DNA of 64,000 nucleotides, taken from positions 1-64,000 of the forward strand of contig CAINDO010000071.1 in assembly GCA_903847385.1 (NCBI GenBank). Reading direction: 5' to 3'. The DNA comes from an uncultured Myxococcales bacterium (GTDB lineage: Bacteria; Myxococcota_A; Bradymonadia; UBA7976; UBA1532). Position numbers and translations under genes: made by a program. Within the stretch, counting starts at the first letter, position 1, and the number at the start of each line of letters is the position of its first letter. The notes beneath the pieces are model-generated. The model was not told where the DNA came from, made no database searches, and worked only from the letters and a program-made list of their open reading frames with translations. This document shows, in pieces, positions 27,529-37,082 of this stretch.

Positions 27529-29043
27529 TTATTTCAGGGTGAATTCCATCTCGACCGCCCCGATGCTCAGGACGTCGCCGGACTTCAAGAACTGCTTCGT
27601 GATTCTCTGCCCGTTCACCATCACGCCGTTGGTGCTTCCGTAGTCCGCGAGCTCGAAGCGCGCGTCCTGCACCTTGATGCCGGCGTGACGCTTGGAGACG
27701 GACTTGTCCGGGATCACGATCGCGTTGCCCTCGGCGGAGCCGATGTTGGTCAGGTTCTCCTTGATGAACCAGACCTTGGCGTTCAGCTCGCCCGAGCTGG
27801 TCACCTTGAGGCGGCCCTTGTGGGGCAGGGCCTCGCAGTACTGGCAGACCTTCCAGTCCAGGGGGATGGCGTTGTTGCACTGCGTGCAGGGGCGCGTGTC
27901 CGGGCCGGTCTGGACCACCTCGACGGGTTTGCGGTTGCGCAGGATGCTCGAGACGAGGCGGATGAGGATGTAGAGCAGGAGCAGGCCGCCGAGCACCGAG
28001 CCGGCGATGATCAGGTACTTGACGATGTTGCTCTTGGGCGCGGCCGTCTTCTCCGTGAGGGCCGGCGTCGGGTACTTGCCGCCCTCGTGGGAGAGCTCGA
28101 GCTTGTACTGGACGTCCTTGTCGCCGGTGAAATCGAGCGTGTTGAAGTACAGGACGTGCTGCCCCATGACCTCGGCGCCGAAGTTCTCCATGTAGTTGCC
28201 CACCTCGGGCACGCTCGTCGCGGCGCGATAGGTGCCGGCGGTCAGGTCGGCGAGCTTGCGGATGCGCTGCTGGTCCGCCTGCTGGGCGTTCTCGTGGGGC
28301 ACCGAGATCACGTGGATGTGCACGCGCTTCTTGGTGGCCTCGTTCTTCACCTGGTCCGTCAGGTCTTTGACGGTCGACGGCGACTCCATGTTCTTGTCGA
28401 CGCCGTCGCCGACGATGAGGATCGCCCGGTTGCGCCCGATCGACGTGAAGTCGCTGGGGAAAAGGCGCAGACCGCTCTGCACGGCCTCGAGCATGGCCGG
28501 CGTGGTGCCCGAGGGCTTGCGCTCGTCGAGCCAGTTCTGGGCGGTGTTGTGCGAGGGGCTCAGGTTGCCCGAGGTGTCCACCGTGTCGCCGTAGGTGATG
28601 GCCACGGAGGTGTCGCCCGTGGCGCGCAGACCGCCGAGGATCTTCTTGGCCTTGTCCCGCGTGAGCTTGAAGAATTCCTCGACGTCGGACGCGCTGTCCG
28701 ACTGCAGGATGATCACCAGGTTGATGTACTGGTCGCTGTCCGCCAGCTTCTTGACGGCCGTCGGGTTGCCCACGGGCTGGCCGTCCATCAGGATCGTCCA
28801 TTCCTTGGGGTCGAAGGCCTCGAGGGGCTTGCGGAACTTGTCCAGGAAGCTGGCGAAGAAGACGAAGTTGCCTTCCTGCGCGTTGCGCGGGTCGACGGCG
28901 TCGAGGCGCAGGTTCGTGGCGCCTTCGGAGCGCTGAACTTCCTGCGCGGACGCGGACGGCGCGAGGGCCGTCAGCCCGAGAACGGCCGTCAAAGCGAGCA
29001 TTGCGGCGCGCGCCGGGGCGAAGAAACCGGAGATTCGGAGCAT
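27529..29043 (-). CDS. vWA - transmembrane - zinc ribbon - FHA protein
   Basis: 504 aa. Signal peptide (ALTAVLGLTALAPSASAQ), then a periplasmic vWA domain with MIDAS-like DSAS in VIILQSDSAS and VGDGVD. A transmembrane helix (YLIIAGSVLGGLLLLYILIRL) near residue 345 leads to a cytoplasmic zinc ribbon (CTQCNNAIPLDWKVCQYC) and a C-terminal FHA domain (SVSKRHAGI, DYGSTNGVMVNG) that should bind phosphothreonine. Thus a periplasmic adhesion/protein-binding domain is linked to a phospho-reader inside. Next to another FHA protein with a matching ribbon. Confidence 0.92.
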   Translation of the reverse strand: MLRISGFFAPARAAMLALTAVLGLTALAPSASAQEVQRSEGATNLRLDAVDPRNAQEGNFVFFASFLDKFRKPLEAFDPKEWTILMDGQPVGNPTAVKKLADSDQYINLVIILQSDSASDVEEFFKLTRDKAKKILGGLRATGDTSVAITYGDTVDTSGNLSPSHNTAQNWLDERKPSGTTPAMLEAVQSGLRLFPSDFTSIGRNRAILIVGDGVDKNMESPSTVKDLTDQVKNEATKKRVHIHVISVPHENAQQADQQRIRKLADLTAGTYRAATSVPEVGNYMENFGAEVMGQHVLYFNTLDFTGDKDVQYKLELSHEGGKYPTPALTEKTAAPKSNIVKYLIIAGSVLGGLLLLYILIRLVSSILRNRKPVEVVQTGPDTRPCTQCNNAIPLDWKVCQYCEALPHKGRLKVTSSGELNAKVWFIKENLTNIGSAEGNAIVIPDKSVSKRHAGIKVQDARFELADYGSTNGVMVNGQRITKQFLKSGDVLSIGAVEMEFTLK

Positions 29044-29051
29044 GGGGGAAC

Positions 29052-29813
29052 TCAGTACAGGGCTTTGAAGCGGAGCTCGGTGCGGCCGAGGCGGATCGTG
29101 TCGTTGTCGATCAGCTCGTCCTTGGTGGTCTTCTTCTCGTTGAGGAAGCTGCCGTTGGTCGAGTCGTTGTCCTTGAACTCGTACTTGCCCTCTTCGTAGC
29201 GGATGAGGGCGTGTTTGGACGAGAGGTACTCGTCCGTGACGACGATGTCGCAGTCGGCGCCGGCGCCGATCGTGTTCACGCCGTCGAAGATGCGGAAGTC
29301 CATGCCCTTCTGGTTGCCGTTCATGCAGACCAGCCAGCCGACCACGCCGCGCTTGGGCCCGGCGAGCTGGCTGATGTCGATGGCCATGGTCTTGTCGCCC
29401 TGGATCACGGGCATGTTGGGGGGGCCTCCACCCGGCGCCATCGTCCCGGGCCGGTTGGGCACGGGGGGGGGCGGGGCCGCCTGACCTGCGGCCGCCTGGC
29501 CGAGCGGGGCCCGGCAGTAGGGACAGGCCTGCCAGGTCGGATCGACCTCTTTATTGCAGCTCGGGCAGGCGGGGGCTGCCGCGTCGTCCGTCTTCCCGCC
29601 GAATGGCCACCACCCCATCTTCTTGTTCTTCTTCTCTTTCTCAGCTTTCGGTTGGTCCTTGCCGGCGGCCTTCTTCGCGGCGTCACCGGCGGCCTTGCCC
29701 GTCTTGATGACGGCACCACGGGCGGCGTTGACCGCGTCCGACTCGGCGCCGTTGATCTTGCTGTCGATCTTCCCCTTGACGATGTCGCGGGGGTCCTTGA
29801 AGCCGAGGATCAC
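29052..29813 (-). CDS. Zinc ribbon - FHA domain protein
   Basis: 253 aa. GTG at 29813 is preferred: GAGG lies 5 bp upstream and the product starts VILGFKDPRDIVKGK; a longer frame exists but overlaps the divergent pentapeptide gene. A Lys/Ala-rich helix (GKAAGDAAKKAAGKDQPKAE) with no signal peptide is followed by a zinc ribbon (CPSCNKEVDPTWQACPYC), a Pro-rich linker and an FHA domain (VTDEYLSSKHALI, DNDSTNGSFLN). Cytosolic phosphothreonine reader. The vWA-FHA gene begins 8 bp after its stop, so the two are probably an operon. Confidence 0.88.
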   Translation of the reverse strand: MILGFKDPRDIVKGKIDSKINGAESDAVNAARGAVIKTGKAAGDAAKKAAGKDQPKAEKEKKNKKMGWWPFGGKTDDAAAPACPSCNKEVDPTWQACPYCRAPLGQAAAGQAAPPPPVPNRPGTMAPGGGPPNMPVIQGDKTMAIDISQLAGPKRGVVGWLVCMNGNQKGMDFRIFDGVNTIGAGADCDIVVTDEYLSSKHALIRYEEGKYEFKDNDSTNGSFLNEKKTTKDELIDNDTIRLGRTELRFKALY

Positions 29814-29988
29814 CTTCGCCTCGCAGGTATGGAACCCGTGGTCCGCCCACGGCACCGATCCCACATGATGGGGGGAGGGGGCCGCGTTGGCAAGTCCGGC
29901 CCCGATTTTGGGTTTTTCGGCGACACGCCGCCGCCGTGGCCGATGAGTACTCCTGTGGGCCAAACACGGCCCGGGAGGTGAACGACCG
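29814..29988. promoter_or_regulatory. Divergent spacer between FHA and pentapeptide genes
   Basis: 175 bp separating two divergent starts; must contain promoters in both directions. A strong ribosome site GGGAGGTGA precedes the plus-strand gene by 7 bp. No clear -35/-10 elements could be assigned. Confidence 0.4.
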
Positions 29989-30395
29989 ATGGGAGAGCTG
30001 AACTGGGACGTGGACGCGCGGGCCTTCGCCCGCTGGCGGGATCTCGACGCGACGGGCATCGATCTGGGGGACGCGCGCCTCGCGGCGGCGGCCTTCTCGG
30101 ACGTGCGCCTGACCCGCGCCGTGCTGCGGCGCGTGGATCTGGAGCGCGGCTCCTTCGTGCGGGTGGACCTGTCGGGCAGCGACGCCGAGGGCGCCCGCAT
30201 GGCGGGGCTGCAGTTCGTGGACTGCGACCTGACGGCCGCGCGTCTGGTGGGCGCGGACCTGCGCGGCGCGCGGCTCACCCGGGTGCGGCTGTGCGGGGCG
30301 GATCTGCGGGACGCCGATCTGACCGGCGCCGTCTTCGAGGACTGTGAGTGGGGGTATACGGACTTGCGGGGCGCGCTCGGCGTGGCCGAGGTGCG

Positions 30396-30414
<19 letters not shown>
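29989..30414 (+). CDS. Pentapeptide-repeat protein
   Basis: 141 aa. After ~20 residues it is almost wholly A(D/N)LXX-type pentapeptides: ADLRGARLTRVRLCGADLRDADLTGAVF, read here as consecutive five-residue units, giving a right-handed quadrilateral beta-helix. No signal peptide or extra domain. Such proteins range from gyrase-protecting DNA mimics to secreted effectors; nothing decides between them. It is the only plus-strand gene between the FHA genes and the injection-system operon and meets the last injection-system gene tail-to-tail with a 19-bp overlap. Confidence 0.88.
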
Positions 30415-31964
<1,550 letters not shown>

Positions 31965-31967
31965 CGC

Positions 31968-32852
31968 TCACTCCGAGTCCTGAGGGATGCCGTGGCGTTC
32001 GCCGGCGATGACGCCGATACCCCCGACGCGACCGAGGCCGATCACGAAGGGCTGCAACTGGTCCGACGCGGGGGCCGCGGCGAACGTCAGCACGTACATC
32101 GTGTGCACGGGTTTCTCCATGCGGATGATGTCGTGAATCTTGAGGATGTTCTCGTTCGTGATGTCGGTGTACCGCGACGGCACCTCGACCACGAAACAGT
32201 GCGACAGGTTCACCTGGGGCAGCACGATGGAGTCGAGCCCGATGCGGACCTGCCCCACGCGGAAGCCCTTGTAGGGGAACCGGTTCTCCAGGAGCTTCGG
32301 CTCCACGCCCGTGAAGATCGACAGGAAGATCTTCAGGCCGCGCACGGTGCCGCGCCACTCGTAGATCTCGATGGCCTTGCGGATGAGCTTGCGCTTGCGC
32401 TCCTCGGGCCAGCCCTGGTCGAGCGTCAGCGCCACCCAGCTCGCCAGCCAGTCGAGGAACTCCGGCGGGGCCTCGCGGGGGTCGAAGCAGGTGTGGATGC
32501 CGTCCAGCTTGCGCTGGATGTCCGCGGCGATGTGGTCGAAAATCCACAGGAATTCGCGCAGGAAGTGCCCGCCGTCCCGGTCGGCCTTCTGGAAGACCTG
32601 GGGCAGCGAGTGCAGCAGGCTCCGGCGCGCGACGACCAGCTCCACCGGCTCGTCCACCGCCACCAGCGTGCCGGGCCCGGGGCTCTGACCCGTGACCTCG
32701 TCCGCCGGCCGGTAGGCCTCCTGGTAGCGCACGGCGATCCGCTCGGGGTCGAAGCCGGCGTTGCGCAGCATCAGGCGCGCGTTCGTCAACGAGATGCCCG
32801 AGACTTCGGGCATTCGGACGGTGCGGCGCACGATTTGGCGAGGGGTGGTCAC
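31968..32852 (-). CDS. PASTA - phage tail protein I (gpI/Afp12-like) baseplate protein
   Basis: 294 aa. Residues about 11-76 form a PASTA domain (MPEVSGISLTNARLMLRNAG, VTGQSPGPGTLV). From about 77 on it is the tail protein I domain found in CIS baseplates (SLPQVFQKADRDGGHFLREF, FLDWLASWVALTLDQGWPEE, RGTVRGLKIFLSIFTG). In phage tails this wedge component links the baseplate to fibres. The PASTA fusion is unusual. Lies between baseplate J and the fibre-like gene, as expected from Afp11-Afp12-Afp13 order. Confidence 0.88.
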   Translation of the reverse strand: MTTPRQIVRRTVRMPEVSGISLTNARLMLRNAGFDPERIAVRYQEAYRPADEVTGQSPGPGTLVAVDEPVELVVARRSLLHSLPQVFQKADRDGGHFLREFLWIFDHIAADIQRKLDGIHTCFDPREAPPEFLDWLASWVALTLDQGWPEERKRKLIRKAIEIYEWRGTVRGLKIFLSIFTGVEPKLLENRFPYKGFRVGQVRIGLDSIVLPQVNLSHCFVVEVPSRYTDITNENILKIHDIIRMEKPVHTMYVLTFAAAPASDQLQPFVIGLGRVGGIGVIAGERHGIPQDSE

Positions 32853-32903
32853 GGGAGAACGGTCACTCTATCTCAGCCCGGGCCGCGGCCCGAGCACGGT
32901 GCA

Positions 32904-35903
32904 TCAATAAAACTGCTCGCGGGCCTTTTCGATCACGTCCACGTCCACGACGTAGACCAGCTCGTCCGGCGCCACCTTGATCTGCTCGACCTCTTCTTTG
33001 CGGTCTTCATCGCGCAGGCGGATGCGGTGCACCACGTCCACGCCCTCGACGTCCTCGATGACGTGGTAGAGGTCCAGCTTGAGCACGTTGCGGCCGAAGG
33101 GCCAGCCATCGCCGTTGCGGCCGCCGATCAGCGGGTGCAGGAAGGTCCGCAGGCGCTTCTCGACGGCCTCTTTGAGCTTGTCGAAGCTGCCCGTGGTCTT
33201 GCGGATGATCTCCACCTGCAGGCTGACCTCGACGTAGCGCGGCGGCACGACGGAAACGATGGTCGTGACCAGGCGGCGCTCCTCGAGGAAGTGTTTCACG
33301 CGGCGGAGCAGCTCCGTCGACGGGATCAGCTTCATCGTCAGGTCGAGGTTGCGGTCGTCGTACTTGGGCACGACCACCACGGAGACCTCACCCTCGCGGC
33401 CGAGGGTGGGCAGGCACTTGGCGCGGGCGATGCCGTTGCTCGCCTGCAGCGTGAGCCACTCGTAGTCCTCGGCCGTGACCGCGCGGTTGCGGCTCTTGAT
33501 CAGGTGCGGCCCGCGGATCTTGGCCTCTTCGACCGACTCCTGGTCGCTGCCGCCGCCGGCCGGGTACGGGTTGTTGACGGCCTCGATGTGCGCGATCGTG
33601 CGGCGCAGCGCGCAGATGGCGCTCGCCGTCACGTTGCCGCGCGCGCCACCGCCCACCCGGTACATCTCGGCGACCACGTTGGCGGCGCCGGCGGGGGGGA
33701 TCATGCCGCGGCGACCGTCGCCGAACCTGATCTCGCCCTTCACCCGGTCGACCACGTAGTGGCGGCTTCGGCCCGTGGACTCGAAGAAGCTCTCGACCTC
33801 GGTCCAGCGCACGGAGAAGCCGTTCTTGCCCGCGGGCACGATGGCGTCCTCGCCCTGCGTCTCCAGCAGCGTGCGGCGCTCCTCGCCCTCGGGGGTCTCG
33901 CGCTCGATGATCTGGACGCGCTGCCCCTCGAGCAGCGGCCCCTGCGAGAACCGGAAGGTCTGGTTCGGCGTGCCGTCCGACCGTCCGAGGATCTCGTTGC
34001 GGATCGTCGTGTGGTGCTGCGCGACGACTGCGTTGAGCAGGATCTGCGAGATGCGCGGCATCTGGTGATAGCCGCCCATCTCCAGGCGGGCGCGCACCCA
34101 GTGGAGCGGCTCGCCGAACCGCTTCGAGGGTTTCCAGTCGGCCGGCCCGATGATCTTCAGGAAGCCGCTCTCGGTGAAGGCGCGGGTGCCGTCCTCGGGG
34201 GCGAGGTCCACCCAGTCGCGGCCGTTCCAGTACTCCCAGACCACGCGCTGCTCGGCCGCCAGGGCGCGGTCGCGATCGGCGTAGTACTCGCGCAGGTACT
34301 CGGCGTGCCGGCGGTCCTGCTCGATCGAGGTCTTCTCCGCCATCCGGAAGTAGATGCGGGCCACCTCGTTGGGCAGGGCCTTCTCGAAGCCGAGGTACAG
34401 CGCCGGGCTGTCCTCCGTCGAGGGCTCGAAGGCCTGGAAGGTCTTCAGCGGGGTCTTCGACGTCATGGAATGGTCGAAGTACGCGAAATCATTGTAGGTC
34501 AGGACGCTCTCGACCGCGTGGTCCTCCTCGGAGTACCGGAAGGTCAGGCCCTTGATGTAGGGCGGACGGAGGGGGCGCTCGTCGCGCCAGATCCACTTCA
34601 CGCCGTCGAGCTCGTACTGGCCGGGGATGCCGTAGTCGCCCTGCTCCAGGCGAACGCGCAGCCAGGGCCCCATCTCGCCCTGCACCTCGACCTCGCCGAG
34701 GCCGCCCTTGGGCATACGGAACCGGACCTCGCCGGAGGTCGTGAAGGCCTCGGTGCCGTCCTGGAAGTCGAACTCGCTGCTGCCCGTGGAGCCCTCGCGC
34801 GTGGTGCGGCCGAGGGTCACCCACTTCTTCCCGTTGTAGTAGTCCCAGGCGATGATCAGGTCTTCGCTGGGCTGCGGCGGGTCCTTGAGGCGCGCCTCGG
34901 CGAGCTGGATGTCCACGCGGACCATCGAGCCGGCCTGGGTGGGGAGGGTCTGCGGGAGCAGGTAGAGCGTGTAGTTGGCGCGGGGCTCCTTGGAGAAGGG
35001 CTCCCAGACCGAGCTCAGGTCGCGGCTGTAGTACACGCCGCTGTCCACGTTCGTGTACGCCGCCGAGGGGGCGACGCCCTCACCGAGGACCTCGACGCGG
35101 GCCACCACGGAGTCGATGATCGTCTCGTGCGGGTCCTTGGGCGCCTCGGAGAGCCGGCCGCGGATCCAGGGCATCGTGACGCCGTTGAGCTCCAGCGGCT
35201 CGATCTTGTCGATGCCCTCGAAGGCGATGGCGCCGTCCTCGACCTCGGTCAGCGAGCGGGTGAGCTCGCGCCAGCGGCGGCCGTTCCAGTACTCCCAGGC
35301 CAGCAGCTCGACGATCGGGCGCATGGCCGAGGTGATGCGGACGACCAGGATCGAGTCCTCGCTGACCTTCTCGAAGCGTGGATCGCCCAGGTAGAGCGCG
35401 CGCTCCACGTGGGTCACGCCGCCGAAGACCTCGAAGCCCTCGGCGCGGCGGCCGTCGATGAAGGGGGTCTGGTCGGCGTACTCGTCGCTGACCTGCGTGT
35501 AGCAGCGGACGATGCGGTTGTCCGTGACGAGGATGTTGTCACTCGTCTCGAAGATGACCGGCTCCTCGCGGCCCGTGGCCATCGTCGAGACCGGCGTGCC
35601 GGCGGCCACCCACGTGGGTGGCGCCTTCTCGACCAGCTTGAACTGCAACAGCGCCCGAGCCGGCTGCGGGGGCTGCAGTCGCACCCCCATGAGGTTCAGG
35701 AACGCGATGTAGTTCTTGTCGGTGACCTTGTTCAGTCGATAGATGACCATCTCGGTCATCCACGCGAAGAGCTCGATCATCGTGATGCCGGGATCGGACG
35801 GATTGAAGTTCGTCCACTCCGGGCAGTACTGGGGAATGAGCCGTTTCGCCTCTTCGACGATCTCTTTATGCGAGCGATCGTCCAGGTTCGGGACGGGGAT
35901 CAC
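32904..35903 (-). CDS. Baseplate J-like protein (Afp11/gp6-type wedge)
   Basis: 999 aa, the large baseplate wedge subunit. Start NLDDRSHKEIVEEAKRLIPQ and PSDPGITMIELFAWMTEM are typical of the CIS 'putative baseplate assembly protein' group, and the C-terminal part (VRFGDGRRGMIPPAGAANV, YPAGGGSDQESVEEAKIRGP, VTAEDYEWLTLQASNGIARA) is the J domain. Two internal repeats of a beta module with WEYWNGRRWREL, WDYYNGKKWVTL and WEYWNGRDWVDL suggest duplicated surface-exposed domains. Follows gp25 by a 76-bp spacer carrying a small inverted repeat (35943-35977). Confidence 0.94.
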   Translation of the reverse strand: MIPVPNLDDRSHKEIVEEAKRLIPQYCPEWTNFNPSDPGITMIELFAWMTEMVIYRLNKVTDKNYIAFLNLMGVRLQPPQPARALLQFKLVEKAPPTWVAAGTPVSTMATGREEPVIFETSDNILVTDNRIVRCYTQVSDEYADQTPFIDGRRAEGFEVFGGVTHVERALYLGDPRFEKVSEDSILVVRITSAMRPIVELLAWEYWNGRRWRELTRSLTEVEDGAIAFEGIDKIEPLELNGVTMPWIRGRLSEAPKDPHETIIDSVVARVEVLGEGVAPSAAYTNVDSGVYYSRDLSSVWEPFSKEPRANYTLYLLPQTLPTQAGSMVRVDIQLAEARLKDPPQPSEDLIIAWDYYNGKKWVTLGRTTREGSTGSSEFDFQDGTEAFTTSGEVRFRMPKGGLGEVEVQGEMGPWLRVRLEQGDYGIPGQYELDGVKWIWRDERPLRPPYIKGLTFRYSEEDHAVESVLTYNDFAYFDHSMTSKTPLKTFQAFEPSTEDSPALYLGFEKALPNEVARIYFRMAEKTSIEQDRRHAEYLREYYADRDRALAAEQRVVWEYWNGRDWVDLAPEDGTRAFTESGFLKIIGPADWKPSKRFGEPLHWVRARLEMGGYHQMPRISQILLNAVVAQHHTTIRNEILGRSDGTPNQTFRFSQGPLLEGQRVQIIERETPEGEERRTLLETQGEDAIVPAGKNGFSVRWTEVESFFESTGRSRHYVVDRVKGEIRFGDGRRGMIPPAGAANVVAEMYRVGGGARGNVTASAICALRRTIAHIEAVNNPYPAGGGSDQESVEEAKIRGPHLIKSRNRAVTAEDYEWLTLQASNGIARAKCLPTLGREGEVSVVVVPKYDDRNLDLTMKLIPSTELLRRVKHFLEERRLVTTIVSVVPPRYVEVSLQVEIIRKTTGSFDKLKEAVEKRLRTFLHPLIGGRNGDGWPFGRNVLKLDLYHVIEDVEGVDVVHRIRLRDEDRKEEVEQIKVAPDELVYVVDVDVIEKAREQFY

Positions 35904-35979
35904 GGCAGCCTCCAGCGGGCCGCTTCCGGCTGGCCTGACATCACGTGCCTGAGTTCACTTCGTTCACGACGGCACGTAA

Positions 35980-36381
35980 TCATAGGTCGTCCTCACGGCG
36001 CAGGAAGAACGGGTAGACCAGGTTGTAGTGCGAGTTCGTGGCGCGGACGACGTACTTGATGTCCAGGAGGAGCGTGTTCTCCTGGTCCGGATCCGGGCGG
36101 CACTCGCAGTTGATCTCTTTGATGCGGGGCTCCCACTTGCGCAGGCACTCGTCCGCGTAGAAGCCGACCAGGTTGCGGGTGTGGGCGTTGTTCGGGGCGA
36201 AGACCAGGTCGTGGATGCGGCAGCCGAAGTCCGGCCGGTACACCCGCTCGCCGACGGCGGTGCCCAGGATGATGCGGATGCTCTCCTCGATGTTCTCCTC
36301 GTGAGAGGACAACGAGACGCCTCCTGCGCTGTCGACGCCGAGGGGGAACCGGAAGCCGCGTCCGAGGAAGCTTTTGTTCAC
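35980..36381 (-). CDS. GPW/gp25-family baseplate protein (Afp9-like)
   Basis: 133 aa. GTG at 36381 overlaps the upstream stop by 4 bp. Family features: FLGRGFRFPLG, SHEENIEESIRIILGTAVGE, RVYRPDFGCRIHDLVF and a C-terminal strand YNLVYPFFLR. gp25 homologues seed sheath assembly at the baseplate by offering a sheath-like handshake strand. Length matches the family. Confidence 0.95.
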   Translation of the reverse strand: MNKSFLGRGFRFPLGVDSAGGVSLSSHEENIEESIRIILGTAVGERVYRPDFGCRIHDLVFAPNNAHTRNLVGFYADECLRKWEPRIKEINCECRPDPDQENTLLLDIKYVVRATNSHYNLVYPFFLRREDDL

Positions 36382-37025
36382 CCGATTCTGCCTTCGAAGC
36401 CTTCGTTGCAGACCCCGCACCGGATCCGGACGTGAGGCGGCGAGTGGTCGATCTGCGTCAGGGGTTCGCTGCAATAGGGGCAGCGCAGCCCGGACTGCCG
36501 GCCGTTGTGCACGGACTCGACAATGTCGGCCCAAAGCATCAGCGCGTCCAGATCACCGGCGTTTTCCGCCGGCAGCGACCAGTTCCACGGTTTCTTCTGC
36601 GGAGGCGGCGCCCCGGGCTCCGGCTCGTTCGACGCGATGAGGCGCCCGGCGGCGGTGCGGGGGCGCGGGGCCTCGACCACACGCACGCCCGTGGAGGGCG
36701 CGCCGCTGCGGGCGACGGGGCTCGCGCTCTCGTTGGTCGTTGCGGGCGAGGGCGCCGCGGCGGGGGGCGCTGCGGCGGCGGCCTTGGCGGCGCGCTGGCG
36801 GGCGGCCATCTCCTGCGCTTCGGCGTACAGGGCGTCGTCCCGGCCGTGACCGAGGCGGGCCTCGAAGCCCTCGCCGCAGGTCGGACAGCGCACGCGCACC
36901 ATCACGCCCTCCGTCGAGGTCTCGAGCGGGCGGGCGCCGCAGAGCGGGCAGGCGTGGCCCGTGAAGCGGCCGTTGGCCACCTGCTCGGCGACGTCATACC
37001 AATCGATGATGGCCGATTCGTCCAT
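36378..37025 (-). CDS. Double zinc-ribbon protein inside the CIS operon
   Basis: 215 aa from the ATG at 37025 (other possible starts at 37040 GTG and 37064 ATG; no good ribosome site decides). Contains two copies of a ~54-residue unit: W-x-D-(V/I)-x-E-x-V-x-NGR, CP-x-C, VR(V/I)RC-x2-C, EGFE-x-R(L/I)G, with Cys26/29/47/50 and Cys182/185/203/206, joined by an Ala/Pro-rich linker of about 120 residues. Each unit should bind one zinc. It takes the place between spike base and gp25 where CIS loci often carry the OB-fold/spike gene. Function unknown. Confidence 0.8.
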   Translation of the reverse strand: MDESAIIDWYDVAEQVANGRFTGHACPLCGARPLETSTEGVMVRVRCPTCGEGFEARLGHGRDDALYAEAQEMAARQRAAKAAAAAPPAAAPSPATTNESASPVARSGAPSTGVRVVEAPRPRTAAGRLIASNEPEPGAPPPQKKPWNWSLPAENAGDLDALMLWADIVESVHNGRQSGLRCPYCSEPLTQIDHSPPHVRIRCGVCNEGFEGRIG

Positions 37026-37082
37026 GCGTGGCGTCGTCACCCGGCAGTGAAGCCGGGGGACCATAACACAGGGGGCCGGGGG

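Noticed and set aside
35943..35977. Inverted repeat ACGTGCC/GGCACGT between gp25 and baseplate J
   Set aside because: Seven-bp stem with a 21-nt loop and no T-run; too weak to call a terminator.
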